A stretch of 46,235 nucleotides of DNA from JAAFHN01 sp031421855 (GCA_031421855.1 JANOPN010000039.1:1-46235); one strand, 5' to 3'. Shown: positions 32,825-41,872, numbered from the stretch's first letter. The notes: generated from the sequence alone by a model not told the origin. Program-made: numbers and translations.

Positions 32825-34488
32825 GTAAAAATCTAACGAAGCATGGGGTGCGGTTTGGGTGGGGTGCGGTTGCGGTTGCAGCCGCGCTGGGTTGTGCTGC
32901 GCCGGTGTTGGCTCAAAGCGCGGCTGCGCCCGAGGTGCAGGCTCAACCGTCGCCCAAATTTGCCATCCGTGGGTTCAAAATCATGGGTGAGAACCCCCTG
33001 AGCGATGCTGAAACAACGACTGTACTGGCTGCGTTTTTGCGACAAGACGCCGACATTGACAGCTTGCAACGGGCGACGACTGCCCTTGAGACCAAGTTGC
33101 GAGAGCGCGGCTTCGGGCTTCACCGGGTGGCCTTGCCGCCACAAGAAATCAGCGACACGGTCCAACTTGAGATCGTCAAGTTCGCGATCAACCAAGTCGT
33201 CATTGAGCGCGTCAACGACGCAGCGCCGCCGGTTGCGGTCGATGTGTCCAACGCGCGCTACAGTGACGCCAACATCCTGCGTTCGGTGCCCGAGTTGCGC
33301 GCCGGCACCACGCCCAACTTTCGCCAATTGGCGGTACAAACCGCGATTGCGAACGAGAGCTCGGCCAAGCAAATCACGGTGGCCTTGAAGGAGTCGGATC
33401 AACCCGACAAGATCGATGCGACCGTGAAAGTACGCGAATCCAAACCTTGGTGGGCGTCCATCAGCGCGACGAATTCGGGTTCGCCCAGTTCGGGGAACGA
33501 CCGCGTGAGTTTGTCGGCAGCCCATGCCAACCTTTGGGGCTTGGACCATCAGATTTCGCTTTCGCTCACGACATCGGCCGAGAAAACTCGCGACGTGCAA
33601 CAGTACGGGCTGAACTACCGCATGCCGCTTTACGGCCTGGGCGGCGTGGTGGGCGCCGTGCTCACCAAGAGCAATGTTGTGGGTAGTTTTGGCACCTTCA
33701 CCAGCACGGGTGCGGGGCAAACTTGGGGTGTGAATTACGTCCAGCATTTGTTGCCAGTCGGTGGCTATCGAGGTTTTGTCACGGTCGGACTCGATAACAA
33801 GCGATTCGATGTCGCGCAGATCAACGGCATCCCTTCGCCTGGCCAAATGCAACGCCGCTCGCAACCCTTTAGCGTGGGTTACAACGCACGAAACGACTCA
33901 GACGCCAGCAATTTCAGTTATTCGGTTGACTTGGCTGTCAACGTGCCTGGCGGGCAGGGCAATGATTTGCTCAGCTACCAGTCGGAAGATCCCCGTGTCA
34001 CGACAGCGAAGTTCAGCATCGTGCGTGTGTCGATGAATTACCTCACGCCGCTTTTTGATCGTCAGTGGACTCTGGGTGTGCGCTCGCAGTTGCAATGGAC
34101 TCCGCAGGCCTTGATTGCCGGTGAGCAGTTTGGCATTGGCGGCTCGGGCTCGGTGCGGGGCACAAGCGAGCGACCCATCGCGGGTGATAAGGGCGCGTCG
34201 GTCTCGGCCGAGCTTGGGTCACCTGAGTTGTTTTCAGGTTTGCGGGCCGTCGGTTTCGTTGACTTGGGCTACCTCACCAATGTGATCAGCAATGGCGCGA
34301 CCAAATTGGGCAGCGACCGCTTGGCCAGTGCGGGCTTGGGTTTGCGCTACTTCAACCCGATCGGTTTGTCGCTGAGCATGGACTATGGCCGCATCACGTC
34401 AGGCAGCCGCGTGCCGGTGAGCATCAACACCGCGTCGCCGCAGCGCGGAAATGAGAAAATGCACCTCAACGCGTCCATCCGGTTTTAG
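32821..34488 (+). CDS. TpsB-type outer-membrane transporter (ShlB/FhaC/HecB family)
   Basis: 555 residues from GTG 32821, whose GTGA overlaps the FecR gene stop; a GTG at 32815 is also possible. Signal peptide to about residue 32 (PVLAQSAA). Two POTRA domains follow (FAIRGFKIMGENPLS...IDSLQRATTALETKLRERGFGLHRVALP near 47-110; VSNARYSDANILRSVPELRAGTTPNFRQL near 140-180), then a 16-strand-type barrel with the family motif GIGGSGSVRG near 435-445 and a C-terminal Phe. TpsB proteins secrete large beta-helical TpsA partners; none is in the window. The FecR protein may be a partner or cargo, which is inference. Confidence 0.9.
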   Translation: MSKNLTKHGVRFGWGAVAVAAALGCAAPVLAQSAAAPEVQAQPSPKFAIRGFKIMGENPLSDAETTTVLAAFLRQDADIDSLQRATTALETKLRERGFGLHRVALPPQEISDTVQLEIVKFAINQVVIERVNDAAPPVAVDVSNARYSDANILRSVPELRAGTTPNFRQLAVQTAIANESSAKQITVALKESDQPDKIDATVKVRESKPWWASISATNSGSPSSGNDRVSLSAAHANLWGLDHQISLSLTTSAEKTRDVQQYGLNYRMPLYGLGGVVGAVLTKSNVVGSFGTFTSTGAGQTWGVNYVQHLLPVGGYRGFVTVGLDNKRFDVAQINGIPSPGQMQRRSQPFSVGYNARNDSDASNFSYSVDLAVNVPGGQGNDLLSYQSEDPRVTTAKFSIVRVSMNYLTPLFDRQWTLGVRSQLQWTPQALIAGEQFGIGGSGSVRGTSERPIAGDKGASVSAELGSPELFSGLRAVGFVDLGYLTNVISNGATKLGSDRLASAGLGLRYFNPIGLSLSMDYGRITSGSRVPVSINTASPQRGNEKMHLNASIRF

Positions 34489-34530
34489 TGTTCACCCGCT
34501 TTGGGTGCGCCGAATGACGAACGAGCGAGC

Positions 34531-34929
34531 ATGAACAAAGACGCACCCAACCCCACCGAGATCGTGTTGCACCAAACCAGCAAGCAGCTGGAAATTGCCT
34601 TTGACAGCGGCGAACGCTTTCACATTGCGTTTGAGTTGATGCGCATCAACTCGCCCTCCGCCGAGGTGCAGGGCCACGGCCACGGCCAAGAGGTGCTGCA
34701 AACCGGCAAGCGAAACGTGAGCGTGCTCGAGTTGGAGCCTGTTGGCAACTACGCCGTCAAGCCGACCTTCACCGACGGGCACGACACGGGCTTGTTTACT
34801 TGGGAGTATTTGCACTTTTTGGGCAGCCAACAAGACCAGCTTTGGAGCGAATACACCCAGCGCCTGACTCGCGCGGGCGTCGAGCGAGACGCGCCCATGG
34901 CCAGCAAAAAAGCCGGCGGTTGCGGATAA
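34531..34929 (+). CDS. DUF971 (gamma-butyrobetaine hydroxylase-like N-terminal domain) protein
   Basis: 132 residues from ATG 34531. Shows the DUF971 fold blocks: TEIVLHQTSKQLEIAFDSGERFHIAFELMRINSPSAEVQGHG, then VSVLELEPVGNYAVKPTFTDGHDTGLFTWEYL. It ends KKAGGCG. This small domain also occurs at the N-terminus of gamma-butyrobetaine hydroxylases; stand-alone versions in proteobacteria often sit next to ubiE, as here, with no settled function, though iron-sulfur roles have been suggested for relatives. Confidence 0.9.
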   Translation: MNKDAPNPTEIVLHQTSKQLEIAFDSGERFHIAFELMRINSPSAEVQGHGHGQEVLQTGKRNVSVLELEPVGNYAVKPTFTDGHDTGLFTWEYLHFLGSQQDQLWSEYTQRLTRAGVERDAPMASKKAGGCG

Positions 34930-34941
34930 GCTATTATTTGT

Positions 34942-34973
34942 ATAGCAAAGAACTCAATGAATCCGGCGACCAA
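34942..34973 (+). repeat. Dispersed 32-bp repeat, copy 5 (DUF971/ubiE gap)
   Basis: ATAGCAAAGAACTCAATGAA then TCCGGCGACCAA. A GCTAT-N7-ATAGC hairpin (34930-34946) overlaps its left end. It lies in the 77-bp spacer before ubiE. Confidence 0.85.
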
Positions 34974-35006
34974 TAGCTGATTTGTTTAATATTTCGATCA
35001 AAATCC

Positions 35007-35738
35007 ATGTCCAACACCCATTTTGGCTTCGCCACTGTTGACGAGGCCGACAAGGCCAGCAAGGTGCGCGGGGTTTTTGACTCAGTTGCCAGCAGTTACG
35101 ACTTGATGAACGACTTGATGTCGATGGGGCTGCACCGCGCGTGGAAGGCTTATACCTTCCAAGTCGCCAGACTTGAGCCCGGTATGCGGGTGCTGGACAT
35201 TGCGGGCGGCACGGGCGACATGGCCCAAGGCTTTGCCAAAGCGGTAGGCCCCAATGGCTCGGTGGTGCACACGGACATCAACGAAGCCATGCTCAGCACG
35301 GGGCGCGACCGCATGATCAACGCCGGGCTGCACATGCCCACGCATGTGTGTGACGCGGAAGCCTTGCCTTACGCCGATGCGCAATTCGACCGCGTTTGTG
35401 TGGCCTTTGGATTGAGAAACATGACTCACAAAGACCGCGCCCTAGCCGAAATGAGCCGCGTGCTCAAGCCCGGTGGCAAGTTGCTGGTGTTGGAGTTCAG
35501 CCAAATCGCAGAGCCCCTCAGAAAGCCCTACGACTGGTATTCATTCAATGTGTTGCCTCGGTTGGGCCAGATTTTTGCCAAAGACAGCGAGAGCTATCGG
35601 TATTTGGCTGAATCGATCCGAATGCACCCCGATCAAGCGGCGCTCAAGGCCCTGATGTTGGAAAACGGCACAGCGCATGTGGATATTCACAACCTCACGG
35701 GCGGTGTTGCGGCATTGCATGTTGGAATCAAGGCTTAG
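35007..35738 (+). CDS. ubiE: Ubiquinone/menaquinone C-methyltransferase
   Basis: SAM-dependent methyltransferase adding the C2 methyl group of the ubiquinone ring (and that of menaquinone where present), 243 residues, normal length. Motifs: VRGVFDSVASSYDLMNDLMSMGLHRAWK at 20-47, SAM motif I VLDIAGGTGDMA near 63-74, FDRVCVAFGLRNMTHK near 128-143, and KPGGKLLVLEFS near 155-166. Gene cluster with Tim44-like, ubiJ and ubiB downstream. Confidence 0.97.
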   Translation: MSNTHFGFATVDEADKASKVRGVFDSVASSYDLMNDLMSMGLHRAWKAYTFQVARLEPGMRVLDIAGGTGDMAQGFAKAVGPNGSVVHTDINEAMLSTGRDRMINAGLHMPTHVCDAEALPYADAQFDRVCVAFGLRNMTHKDRALAEMSRVLKPGGKLLVLEFSQIAEPLRKPYDWYSFNVLPRLGQIFAKDSESYRYLAESIRMHPDQAALKALMLENGTAHVDIHNLTGGVAALHVGIKA

Positions 35739-35817
35739 CAAGTGATGTAGCCGGGGCTTGGATTCGTCCGATTAGCCCTCATGTGTCGCCCAGTCAGATC
35801 ATTTTCAGGAGATTGTC

Positions 35818-36846
35818 ATGAAGTTTTTGAACGCATCTTGGGCACGATTGGCCAGTGGCTTTGGCGCTGCCCTGATCGCCATCAGTTTGGGCTTGAGCGC
35901 GGCACCTGCAGACGCAGCCAAACGCATGGGCGGCGGCAAATCCGTTGGGCAGCAGTCCAATAACGTCAAGAAAGACGCGGCACCCGCCACCCCGGCCGCG
36001 ACTCCGCAAGCAGCACCCGGCGCAGCCGCAGGTGCCGCCGCCGCAGCCACCAAAAAGCCATGGGGCGCCATGTTGGGCGGCCTCGCAGCGGGCTTGGGTT
36101 TGGCTTGGTTGGCCTCATCGCTGGGTTTGGGCGCGGCGTTTGGGCAGTTTTTGATGTTTGCCTTGCTGGCCTTGGTCATCATGGTCGCTGTGGGTTTCTT
36201 CATGCGCAAGCGTGCGCAGGCGGCCGCCGGCAACCCATCCGGACAAGGTTCGTCGCCATTTGCCTTACAAGGCGCTGGCGGTGCGCCCGTGCAACGCGCC
36301 GACTACAGCCCAAGCAACGTCGGCAACGACGCATCGGCTCGCCCTTGGGAGCGCAACAGCATGGCGTTTGACGCCACAGCGGCTCAAAACGGCGGTACGG
36401 CTGGGGCCGCAGGCGGCTCCATGATCGGTGCCAATTTGCGCCAAGCCACCGGCTGGAGCATTCCTGCAGACTTTGACCAAACCGGGTTTTTGCACGGTGC
36501 GCGCTCCAGTTTTGTGACGCTGCAAGCCGCGTGGGACAAGTCAGACATCAACACCTTGCGCGCCATGATGACCGACGACATGTTGACCGAGATTCGCCAG
36601 CAACTCGCCGAGCGCGAGGCGACGTCAGGCAATGTGCAACACCACACCGAGGTGGCGATGTTGGATGCGAAGCTGTTGGGCATCGAAGACGTGCCAAGCG
36701 GCTGGATGGCCAGTGTGGAGTTCAGCGGCATGATCCGCGAAGATTCGTCAGCTGGCCCACAGCCGTTTCGCGAAGTCTGGAACATGACCAAAACCAAAGA
36801 CGCAGGCAGCGGCTGGTTGGTTGCTGGCGTGCAAGCGCTCGGCTGA
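35818..36846 (+). CDS. Tim44-domain membrane protein
   Basis: 342 residues from ATG 35818, with an AGGAG ribosome binding site. N-terminal signal-like segment (to about 34, APADAAKRMGGGKSVGQQS), Ala/Pro-rich linker, two hydrophobic segments (about 82-105 and 108-127), then a Tim44-like domain in the C-terminal half (FLHGARSSFVTLQAAWDKSDINTLRAMMTDDMLTEIRQQL... ) ending GWLVAGVQALG. The bacterial Tim44 homologue occurs regularly between ubiE and ubiJ in Burkholderiales. Its role is not established; a function in envelope assembly is a guess. A strong terminator follows. Confidence 0.9.
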   Translation: MKFLNASWARLASGFGAALIAISLGLSAAPADAAKRMGGGKSVGQQSNNVKKDAAPATPAATPQAAPGAAAGAAAAATKKPWGAMLGGLAAGLGLAWLASSLGLGAAFGQFLMFALLALVIMVAVGFFMRKRAQAAAGNPSGQGSSPFALQGAGGAPVQRADYSPSNVGNDASARPWERNSMAFDATAAQNGGTAGAAGGSMIGANLRQATGWSIPADFDQTGFLHGARSSFVTLQAAWDKSDINTLRAMMTDDMLTEIRQQLAEREATSGNVQHHTEVAMLDAKLLGIEDVPSGWMASVEFSGMIREDSSAGPQPFREVWNMTKTKDAGSGWLVAGVQALG

Positions 36847-36861
36847 TTGAACTTGCCCACC

Positions 36862-36895
36862 AAAAGCCCGCCGGGAGCTCCCTGCGGGCTTTTTT
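36862..36895 (+). terminator. Intrinsic terminator after the Tim44-domain gene
   Basis: Stem AAAAGCCCGC (36862-36871) with GCGGGCTTTT (36884-36893), an inner palindrome GGGAGCTCCC, and a run of T to 36895. The A-run allows action in both directions. Confidence 0.88.
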
Positions 36896-36921
36896 CATGT
36901 AATTTTGAGTGTTTTTGGCCC

Positions 36922-36953
36922 TTGGTCGCCGAATCTATTGGGTTTGTTGCTAT
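36922..36953 (-). repeat. Dispersed 32-bp repeat, copy 6 (upstream of ubiJ)
   Basis: Plus strand TTGGTCGCCGAATCTATTGG then GTTTGTTGCTAT, with GGCCC before it, between the Tim44 terminator and ubiJ. It lies 47 bp upstream of the ubiJ ATG. Confidence 0.9.
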
Positions 36954-37000
36954 GAAATTTGAATCATTTGGGTTGTCGCTAACGCCACGATAATTGAGCC

Positions 37001-37624
37001 ATGACTGACCGAATTTCTTCCGATGCCGACTCGAAAACCAAAGCCCAAGCACCGGGCCAATTGCCGAAATGGCCGTTTGAGGCGCTTGATGCGGCCTTGG
37101 GTTTTGTTGAGGCGCGGCTCGCCCCACCGCCTTGGTTGGTTGCCGAGATGCAGCAGCGCATGGTGTTGTTGCTCAATCACGTGCTGCAATCCGAGCCCGA
37201 GGCGATGGCGCGAATCAAACGCCAAAAGGGCAAGCGGGTCGTCGTGTCGTGGCGCAGCTTCTCGATTGGCATGCTTGCCACGCCGGTGGGTTTGGTTGAT
37301 CGGTTTGATGTCAGCCCATTGGCTGAGCCCGTCGCCAAAGCACCTGATTTGACCCTCACGCTCACCCAAACCTCAATTTTGGATCTGGCCCAAACCGCGC
37401 ATGCCGGTGATGGCCCCAAGCTGCGCATTGAGGGCGACGTGCAGTTGGCCGCTGAGGTTGGATGGTTGTCGCAGCATGTGCGCTGGGACATTGAAGAAGA
37501 TTTGGCCAAACTCATGGGTGACGCGCCAGCGCACACCTTGGTGCAAGCGGCGAAAGCTGTCGCCAAGGGGTTGCAAGGCGTTGCCGCCAGTGCGCAGCCA
37601 CCCGCTTCGCCCGGGTCAGTTTGA
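37001..37624 (+). CDS. ubiJ: UbiJ-like SCP2-domain protein
   Basis: 207 residues. Shares with UbiJ the N-terminal helix region ending LLNHVLQSEPEAMARIKRQKGKRVVVSW and the SCP2 sterol-carrier fold (LTLTLTQTSILDLAQ, LRIEGDVQLAAEVGWLSQHVRWDIEEDLAKLMGDAPAH). UbiJ binds lipids in the soluble ubiquinone-biosynthesis complex. It overlaps ubiB by one base (TGATG), the usual ubiJ-ubiB pairing. Confidence 0.9.
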   Translation: MTDRISSDADSKTKAQAPGQLPKWPFEALDAALGFVEARLAPPPWLVAEMQQRMVLLLNHVLQSEPEAMARIKRQKGKRVVVSWRSFSIGMLATPVGLVDRFDVSPLAEPVAKAPDLTLTLTQTSILDLAQTAHAGDGPKLRIEGDVQLAAEVGWLSQHVRWDIEEDLAKLMGDAPAHTLVQAAKAVAKGLQGVAASAQPPASPGSV

Positions 37625-39198
37625 TGGGGCTGCTTCGCGGTTGCTACATCCTTTGGGTGGTTTTGCGTCACGGGCTTGACCAGCTGCTGCTGTCGGGTTT
37701 CGATCGGCCCGGGCTGAGGTTGTTGCGACGGCTGACCCGCTTGGGGCGCAATTTTGATGCACCGCGAGGCGCGCGTTTGCGCATGGCGCTGGAGCAGTTG
37801 GGGCCGATTTTTGTCAAATTCGGTCAGGTCATGTCAACCCGGCGTGACTTGCTGCCGCCCGATATTGCCGATGAACTGGCCAAGCTGCAAGACCGGGTAC
37901 CGCCGTTTTCAAGCGAGATCGCGGTCGCCACGATTGAGCGCGCGTTTGGTAAGCCGGTCGGCGAGGTATTTGAGCGGTTTGACCGCGAGCCCATTGCCAG
38001 TGCGAGCATTGCGCAGGTGCATTTTGCCGCGCTGCGTCTCAAAACGGGCGAGCTTCGCCAGGTTGCTGTCAAAGTGCTGCGCCCCGGCATGACCACCGTC
38101 ATTGAAAAAGACTTGGCCTTGATGCGCACCATGGCGGGCTGGGTTGAGGGCCTCAGCGCCGACGGTAAGCGCCTCAAACCCCGCGAGGTGGTGGCCGAAT
38201 TCGACACGTATTTGCACGACGAGCTTGACTTGGTCAGAGAGGCCGCTAATGCCGCGCAACTGCGGCGCAACATGGCATCAAGCGATTTGTTGCTGATTCC
38301 GGAGATGCACTGGGACTATTGCGCCACCGAAGTCATGGTGATGGAGCGCATGAACGGCATCCCAATCAGTCAAATCGATGCCCTGCGCGCGCAAGGCGTT
38401 GACCTCAAGCAATTGGCCCGCGATGGCGTGACGATATTCTTCAGCCAAGTGTTTCGCGATGGGTTTTTTCACGCCGACATGCACCCGGGCAACATCCAAG
38501 TCAGCATCGCGCCCAACACGTTTGGCCGCTACATCGCGCTTGACTTTGGCATCGTCGGCACACTGACGCCGTCGGACAAAGACTATTTGGCGCAAAACTT
38601 TGTGGCGTTTTTCAGGCGTGACTACAAGCGCGTGGCCGAGCTGCACATCGAGTCGGGTTGGGTGCCCGCTAAAACCCGTGTGGGTGACCTCGAGGGTGCC
38701 ATTCGCGCCTGTTGTGAGCCGCACTTTGATCGGCCACTCAAAGAGATTTCGCTCGGTTTGGTGCTGATGCGCCTGTTTCAAACCTCACGTCGGTTCGAGG
38801 TCGAAATTCAGCCGCAACTCGTGTTGTTGCAAAAAACGCTGCTCAATGTTGAGGGTTTGGGGCGCGAGCTTGACCCTGACTTGGACTTGTGGAGCACCGC
38901 GCAGCCGTTTCTAGAGCGTTGGATGCGCGCCGAAATCGGTCCCGAGAAGCTCTTTGCTGATCTGCGGGATCAAGCGCCAACGTACGCCAAGCTGTTGCCA
39001 ATGCTGCCTCGCCTGTTGGCGCAGACCTTGCAACAACCCAATGCCTCGCGCGACGACGCGATTTTGGCTTTGCTGCAAAACCTGCAAAACGCGCAGCGTC
39101 GCTCGCGGTTTTGGCCCAATTTGGGCTATTTCGTGCTCGGTGTGTTTGCATGCTTCGTCGCTATTTTTATCTTGCTGCAACAAAGCTTTGCACCCTGA
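37624..39198 (+). CDS. ubiB: UbiB, atypical kinase of ubiquinone biosynthesis
   Basis: 524 residues from ATG 37624 (TGATG overlap with ubiJ; TTG 37621 is an alternative). ADCK/UbiB-family ATPase that supports the hydroxylation steps of ubiquinone synthesis. The KxGQ motif is in LGPIFVKFGQVMSTRRDLLP near 59-78, the Ala-rich loop SASIAQVHFA near 123-132, the catalytic HADMHPGN near 280-287 and ALDFGIVG near 303-310. Two hydrophobic C-terminal segments (FWPNLGYFVLGVFACFVAIFILL) anchor it in the inner membrane. Confidence 0.97.
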   Translation: MGLLRGCYILWVVLRHGLDQLLLSGFDRPGLRLLRRLTRLGRNFDAPRGARLRMALEQLGPIFVKFGQVMSTRRDLLPPDIADELAKLQDRVPPFSSEIAVATIERAFGKPVGEVFERFDREPIASASIAQVHFAALRLKTGELRQVAVKVLRPGMTTVIEKDLALMRTMAGWVEGLSADGKRLKPREVVAEFDTYLHDELDLVREAANAAQLRRNMASSDLLLIPEMHWDYCATEVMVMERMNGIPISQIDALRAQGVDLKQLARDGVTIFFSQVFRDGFFHADMHPGNIQVSIAPNTFGRYIALDFGIVGTLTPSDKDYLAQNFVAFFRRDYKRVAELHIESGWVPAKTRVGDLEGAIRACCEPHFDRPLKEISLGLVLMRLFQTSRRFEVEIQPQLVLLQKTLLNVEGLGRELDPDLDLWSTAQPFLERWMRAEIGPEKLFADLRDQAPTYAKLLPMLPRLLAQTLQQPNASRDDAILALLQNLQNAQRRSRFWPNLGYFVLGVFACFVAIFILLQQSFAP

Positions 39199-39302
39199 TC
39201 TGAGGCGCGCCCCAAAAGCCGCATAATCTGGCCCGTTTTTTGCTGATTTTGATTAGCCTCAATCAACGGCCCATCTCATTGCCCATTTCGCGAAAGTCAC
39301 AG

Positions 39303-40763
39303 ATGCTCATCAGCTCCATCGTTGTCTATTTGCTGGTCTCGGTCGCAATTGGGCTGTTTGCCGCCAAGCGAGTCCACAACACGGCAGATTACGCCGTTGC
39401 GGGTCGCAATTTGGGCCTGCCCATCGTGGTTGCCACCACGTTCGCAACTTGGTTTGGCAGTGAAACCGTGCTGGGTGTGAGCGCCAAATTTGTGCAAGGC
39501 GGGTTGGGCTCGGTGGTTGAAGACCCGGTCGGTGCATCGATGTGTTTGATTTTTGTTGGGCTCTTTTTTGCCTACAAGCTCTACCAAAAGAACCTCATCA
39601 CGATTGGCGACTATTACCGCCAGCGCTTTGGACGCGGCGTGGAAATGTTTTGTTCGACCTTGATCATCGTGAGCTACTTGGGTTGGGTTGCCGCGCAAAT
39701 CACTGCCTTGGGCTTGGTGTTCAATTTGCTCATGCCCGATGTCGTCAGTGTGCCCATGGGCATGGTCATCGGCACGGCAATTGTGTTGATCTACACCGTG
39801 TTTGGTGGCATGTGGTCGGTGGCGCTGACGGACTTCATTCAAATGATTGTCATTGCGGTGGGTTTGATTGCGGTGGCTTGGTTTGCGGCTGATTTGGCAG
39901 GCGGCGCAAACAAGGTGTTCGCGCACGCATCAAAAGAAGGCAAATTTCAGTTTTTGCCCACGGGTGGCGCGAAAGAGTGGCTGTTTTTCGGCGCAGCTGC
40001 CATCACCATGATGATTGGCTCAATCCCACAGCAAGACATTTTCCAGCGGGTGATGTCGTCCAAAGACGTCAAAACTGCGCAGCGCGGCCCGATCATTGGC
40101 GGCATTTTGTATTTTTTGTTTGCGTTGATTCCGATGTTCATCGTCACCGCGGCCGTGCTCGTGATGCCCGAGGTGACGACGGGCCTACTCAAAGAAGATC
40201 CGCAAAAAATATTGCCGACTTTGGTGATGCAAAAAATGCCGTTGATTTTGCAAATCGCCTTTTTTGGTGCCTTGATCTCCGCCATCATGTCAACGGCGTC
40301 GGCCACTTTGTTGGCGCCGAGTGCAACTTTTGTTGAGAATATTTTGCGCAACCTCAGGCCGGGTATGAGTGATGCCGCAACCCTGAAGGCCATGCGCATC
40401 AGCGTTGTCGGCTTCACGGTGTTGGTGTTGATTTACGCCATCAACATGCAAGGCACGCCCATCTATGAGTTGGTGTCGGGTGCATACCAAGTGACCCTTG
40501 TCGGTGCATTTGTGCCGTTGGCGTTTGGCTTGTATTGGGCGCGTGCCACCACCCAGGGGGCTTTTGCGTCCATCGCGATGGGGCTGGTGACTTGGCTGCT
40601 GTTCATGAGTGTGCCGGGCTGGGCTGAAGCGTTTCCCCAGCAGTTGGCGGGGTTCATCGCCGCACTCTTGGGCATGATTGGCGGCTCGCTTGCGCCCCAA
40701 ATGTTGGACAACAAGCGCGGGCATGTGCATCACTACGCCGGGTCGGTGCCAGAGAATTTATAA
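39303..40763 (+). CDS. Sodium:solute symporter family transporter
   Basis: 486 residues from ATG 39303; the frame is open to 39240 but those residues are outside the family. About 12-13 membrane helices. SSS/SLC5 blocks: DYAVAGRNLGLPIVVATTFATWFGSETVLGVSAKFVQGGLGSVVEDPVGA near 30-82, ITIGDYYRQRFGRGVE near 101-116, and later SIPQQDIFQRVMSSKDVKTAQRG. The pattern is nearest to family members of unknown substrate; pantothenate, proline or an organic acid are all possible. It sits between ubiB and an operon beginning with FmdB, without an obvious functional link. Confidence 0.9.
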   Translation: MLISSIVVYLLVSVAIGLFAAKRVHNTADYAVAGRNLGLPIVVATTFATWFGSETVLGVSAKFVQGGLGSVVEDPVGASMCLIFVGLFFAYKLYQKNLITIGDYYRQRFGRGVEMFCSTLIIVSYLGWVAAQITALGLVFNLLMPDVVSVPMGMVIGTAIVLIYTVFGGMWSVALTDFIQMIVIAVGLIAVAWFAADLAGGANKVFAHASKEGKFQFLPTGGAKEWLFFGAAAITMMIGSIPQQDIFQRVMSSKDVKTAQRGPIIGGILYFLFALIPMFIVTAAVLVMPEVTTGLLKEDPQKILPTLVMQKMPLILQIAFFGALISAIMSTASATLLAPSATFVENILRNLRPGMSDAATLKAMRISVVGFTVLVLIYAINMQGTPIYELVSGAYQVTLVGAFVPLAFGLYWARATTQGAFASIAMGLVTWLLFMSVPGWAEAFPQQLAGFIAALLGMIGGSLAPQMLDNKRGHVHHYAGSVPENL

Positions 40764-40764
40764 T
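40759..40764 (+). promoter_or_regulatory. Candidate -10 box for fmdB-DUF502(-aspS)
   Basis: TATAAT overlaps the symporter stop codon, 69 bp before the FmdB gene, followed by a small GCGGG/CCCGC hairpin. No good -35 is seen. Confidence 0.35.
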
Positions 40765-40832
40765 CGCGGGTTTCCCCGCAAGCTGGGCGTTTTGCGCACC
40801 TTGCGGACCGTCGCCTGTGATTGCCCCAACCG

Positions 40833-41180
40833 ATGCCGATTTACGCTTACAAATGCAGTGCCTGCGGGCACGCCAAAGATGTCCTTCAAAAGATGTCAGA
40901 TCCGCTTTTGGACACCTGTCCAGCTTGCGGGGCAAAGGCGTTTTCCAAGCAGTTGACTGCCGCCGGTTTTCAGCTCAAGGGCTCGGGCTGGTACGTCACC
41001 GATTTCCGTGACGGTGGCAAAAAACCCGAAGGAGCGGCTGCGGCTGCGCCGGCAAATGTTTCCGATGCGCCTACTGCAGCCCCTGGCGCAACGCCTGCAG
41101 CCGCACCTGCTGCAACCCCAGTGTCGTCGACACCACCTGCGCCGCCTGCGGCTGCCGCGCCAGCGAGTTCAGCATCGTGA
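40833..41180 (+). CDS. FmdB-type zinc-ribbon protein
   Basis: 115 residues. Starts MPIYAYKCSACGHAKDVLQKMSDPLLDTCPACG: two CxxC pairs (8-11 and 33-36) form the FmdB/putative regulatory zinc ribbon. After KGSGWYVTDF a tail rich in Ala and Pro follows, low complexity and variable in the family. Proposed to be a regulator, but this is unproven. The stop overlaps the DUF502 start by one base (TGATG). Confidence 0.92.
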   Translation: MPIYAYKCSACGHAKDVLQKMSDPLLDTCPACGAKAFSKQLTAAGFQLKGSGWYVTDFRDGGKKPEGAAAAAPANVSDAPTAAPGATPAAAPAATPVSSTPPAPPAAAAPASSAS

Positions 41181-41848
41181 TGGCGACTTTGCGCAAGTGG
41201 TTGCTGGCGGGCTTGCTCGTCATCGTGCCGATTGCGCTGACGTTTTGGGTGCTTGAGTGGATCATCGTCAACTTGGATCGCACGCTCAACATACTGCCCA
41301 AGTCATGGCATCCCAATGAGTGGATTGGGTTTTACGTCCCCGGCCTTGGCGTGATTTTGGCTGTGGCGGTGCTGTTGGTCGTGGGTGCTGCGGCCAGCAA
41401 CTTCTTTGGGCGCTGGTTGATGCGGCGCTGGGACTCGCTCCTCAACCGCATCCCGTTCGTGCGCTCGATTTATTCAACCGTCAAACAAGTGTCTGACACC
41501 TTGTTTTCTGACTCCGGCAACGCGTTTCGCACCGCCGTGCTGGTGCAGTGGCCGCGCGAAGGGGTGTACACCATTGCATTTGTGACCGGCGCTCCTGGCG
41601 GTGAAGTGGCTGACAAGCTGCAGGCGAAGTTGAGCTTGGGCGGCGCAGACCCATTTTTGAGCGTTTACGTGCCCACGACACCGAACCCAACGGGCGGCTA
41701 TTTTGTGATGTTGCCTGCGAGCCAGTGCAAAGCGTTAGACATGAGCGTGGACGACGCGCTCAAGTACATCATTTCGATGGGTGTGGTGATGCCAAGCGGC
41801 GCGCTGACCGTGCCCAGCGCCAGCGTCGCCCCCCCAAACCCCAATTGA
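41180..41848 (+). CDS. DUF502 membrane protein
   Basis: 222 residues. Two membrane segments (about 7-29 LLAGLLVIVPIALTFWVLEWIIV and 54-76) and the DUF502 blocks WDSLLNRIPFVRSIYSTVKQVSDTLFS and VYVPTTPNPTGGYFVMLPASQC, then MSVDDALKYIISMGVVMP. Conserved next to FmdB and aspS in Burkholderiales; biochemical role unknown. ATG 41180 overlaps the FmdB stop; a GTG at 41177 is possible. Confidence 0.93.
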   Translation: MATLRKWLLAGLLVIVPIALTFWVLEWIIVNLDRTLNILPKSWHPNEWIGFYVPGLGVILAVAVLLVVGAAASNFFGRWLMRRWDSLLNRIPFVRSIYSTVKQVSDTLFSDSGNAFRTAVLVQWPREGVYTIAFVTGAPGGEVADKLQAKLSLGGADPFLSVYVPTTPNPTGGYFVMLPASQCKALDMSVDDALKYIISMGVVMPSGALTVPSASVAPPNPN

Positions 41849-41872
41849 TCGCGGGCTGCTGCAAGCCCGCGA
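41849..41872 (+). terminator. Hairpin between DUF502 gene and aspS
   Basis: Perfect 9-bp stem TCGCGGGCT / AGCCCGCGA with a six-base loop (GCTGCA), starting just after the DUF502 stop. The following CCGCTGTTTCGTT is only weakly T-rich, so it may attenuate rather than end transcription into aspS. Confidence 0.55.

Noticed and set aside
32833..33864. 343-codon open frame on the minus strand
   Set aside because: It is the antisense shadow of the TpsB gene, has no recognisable domain, and the plus-strand protein is well supported.
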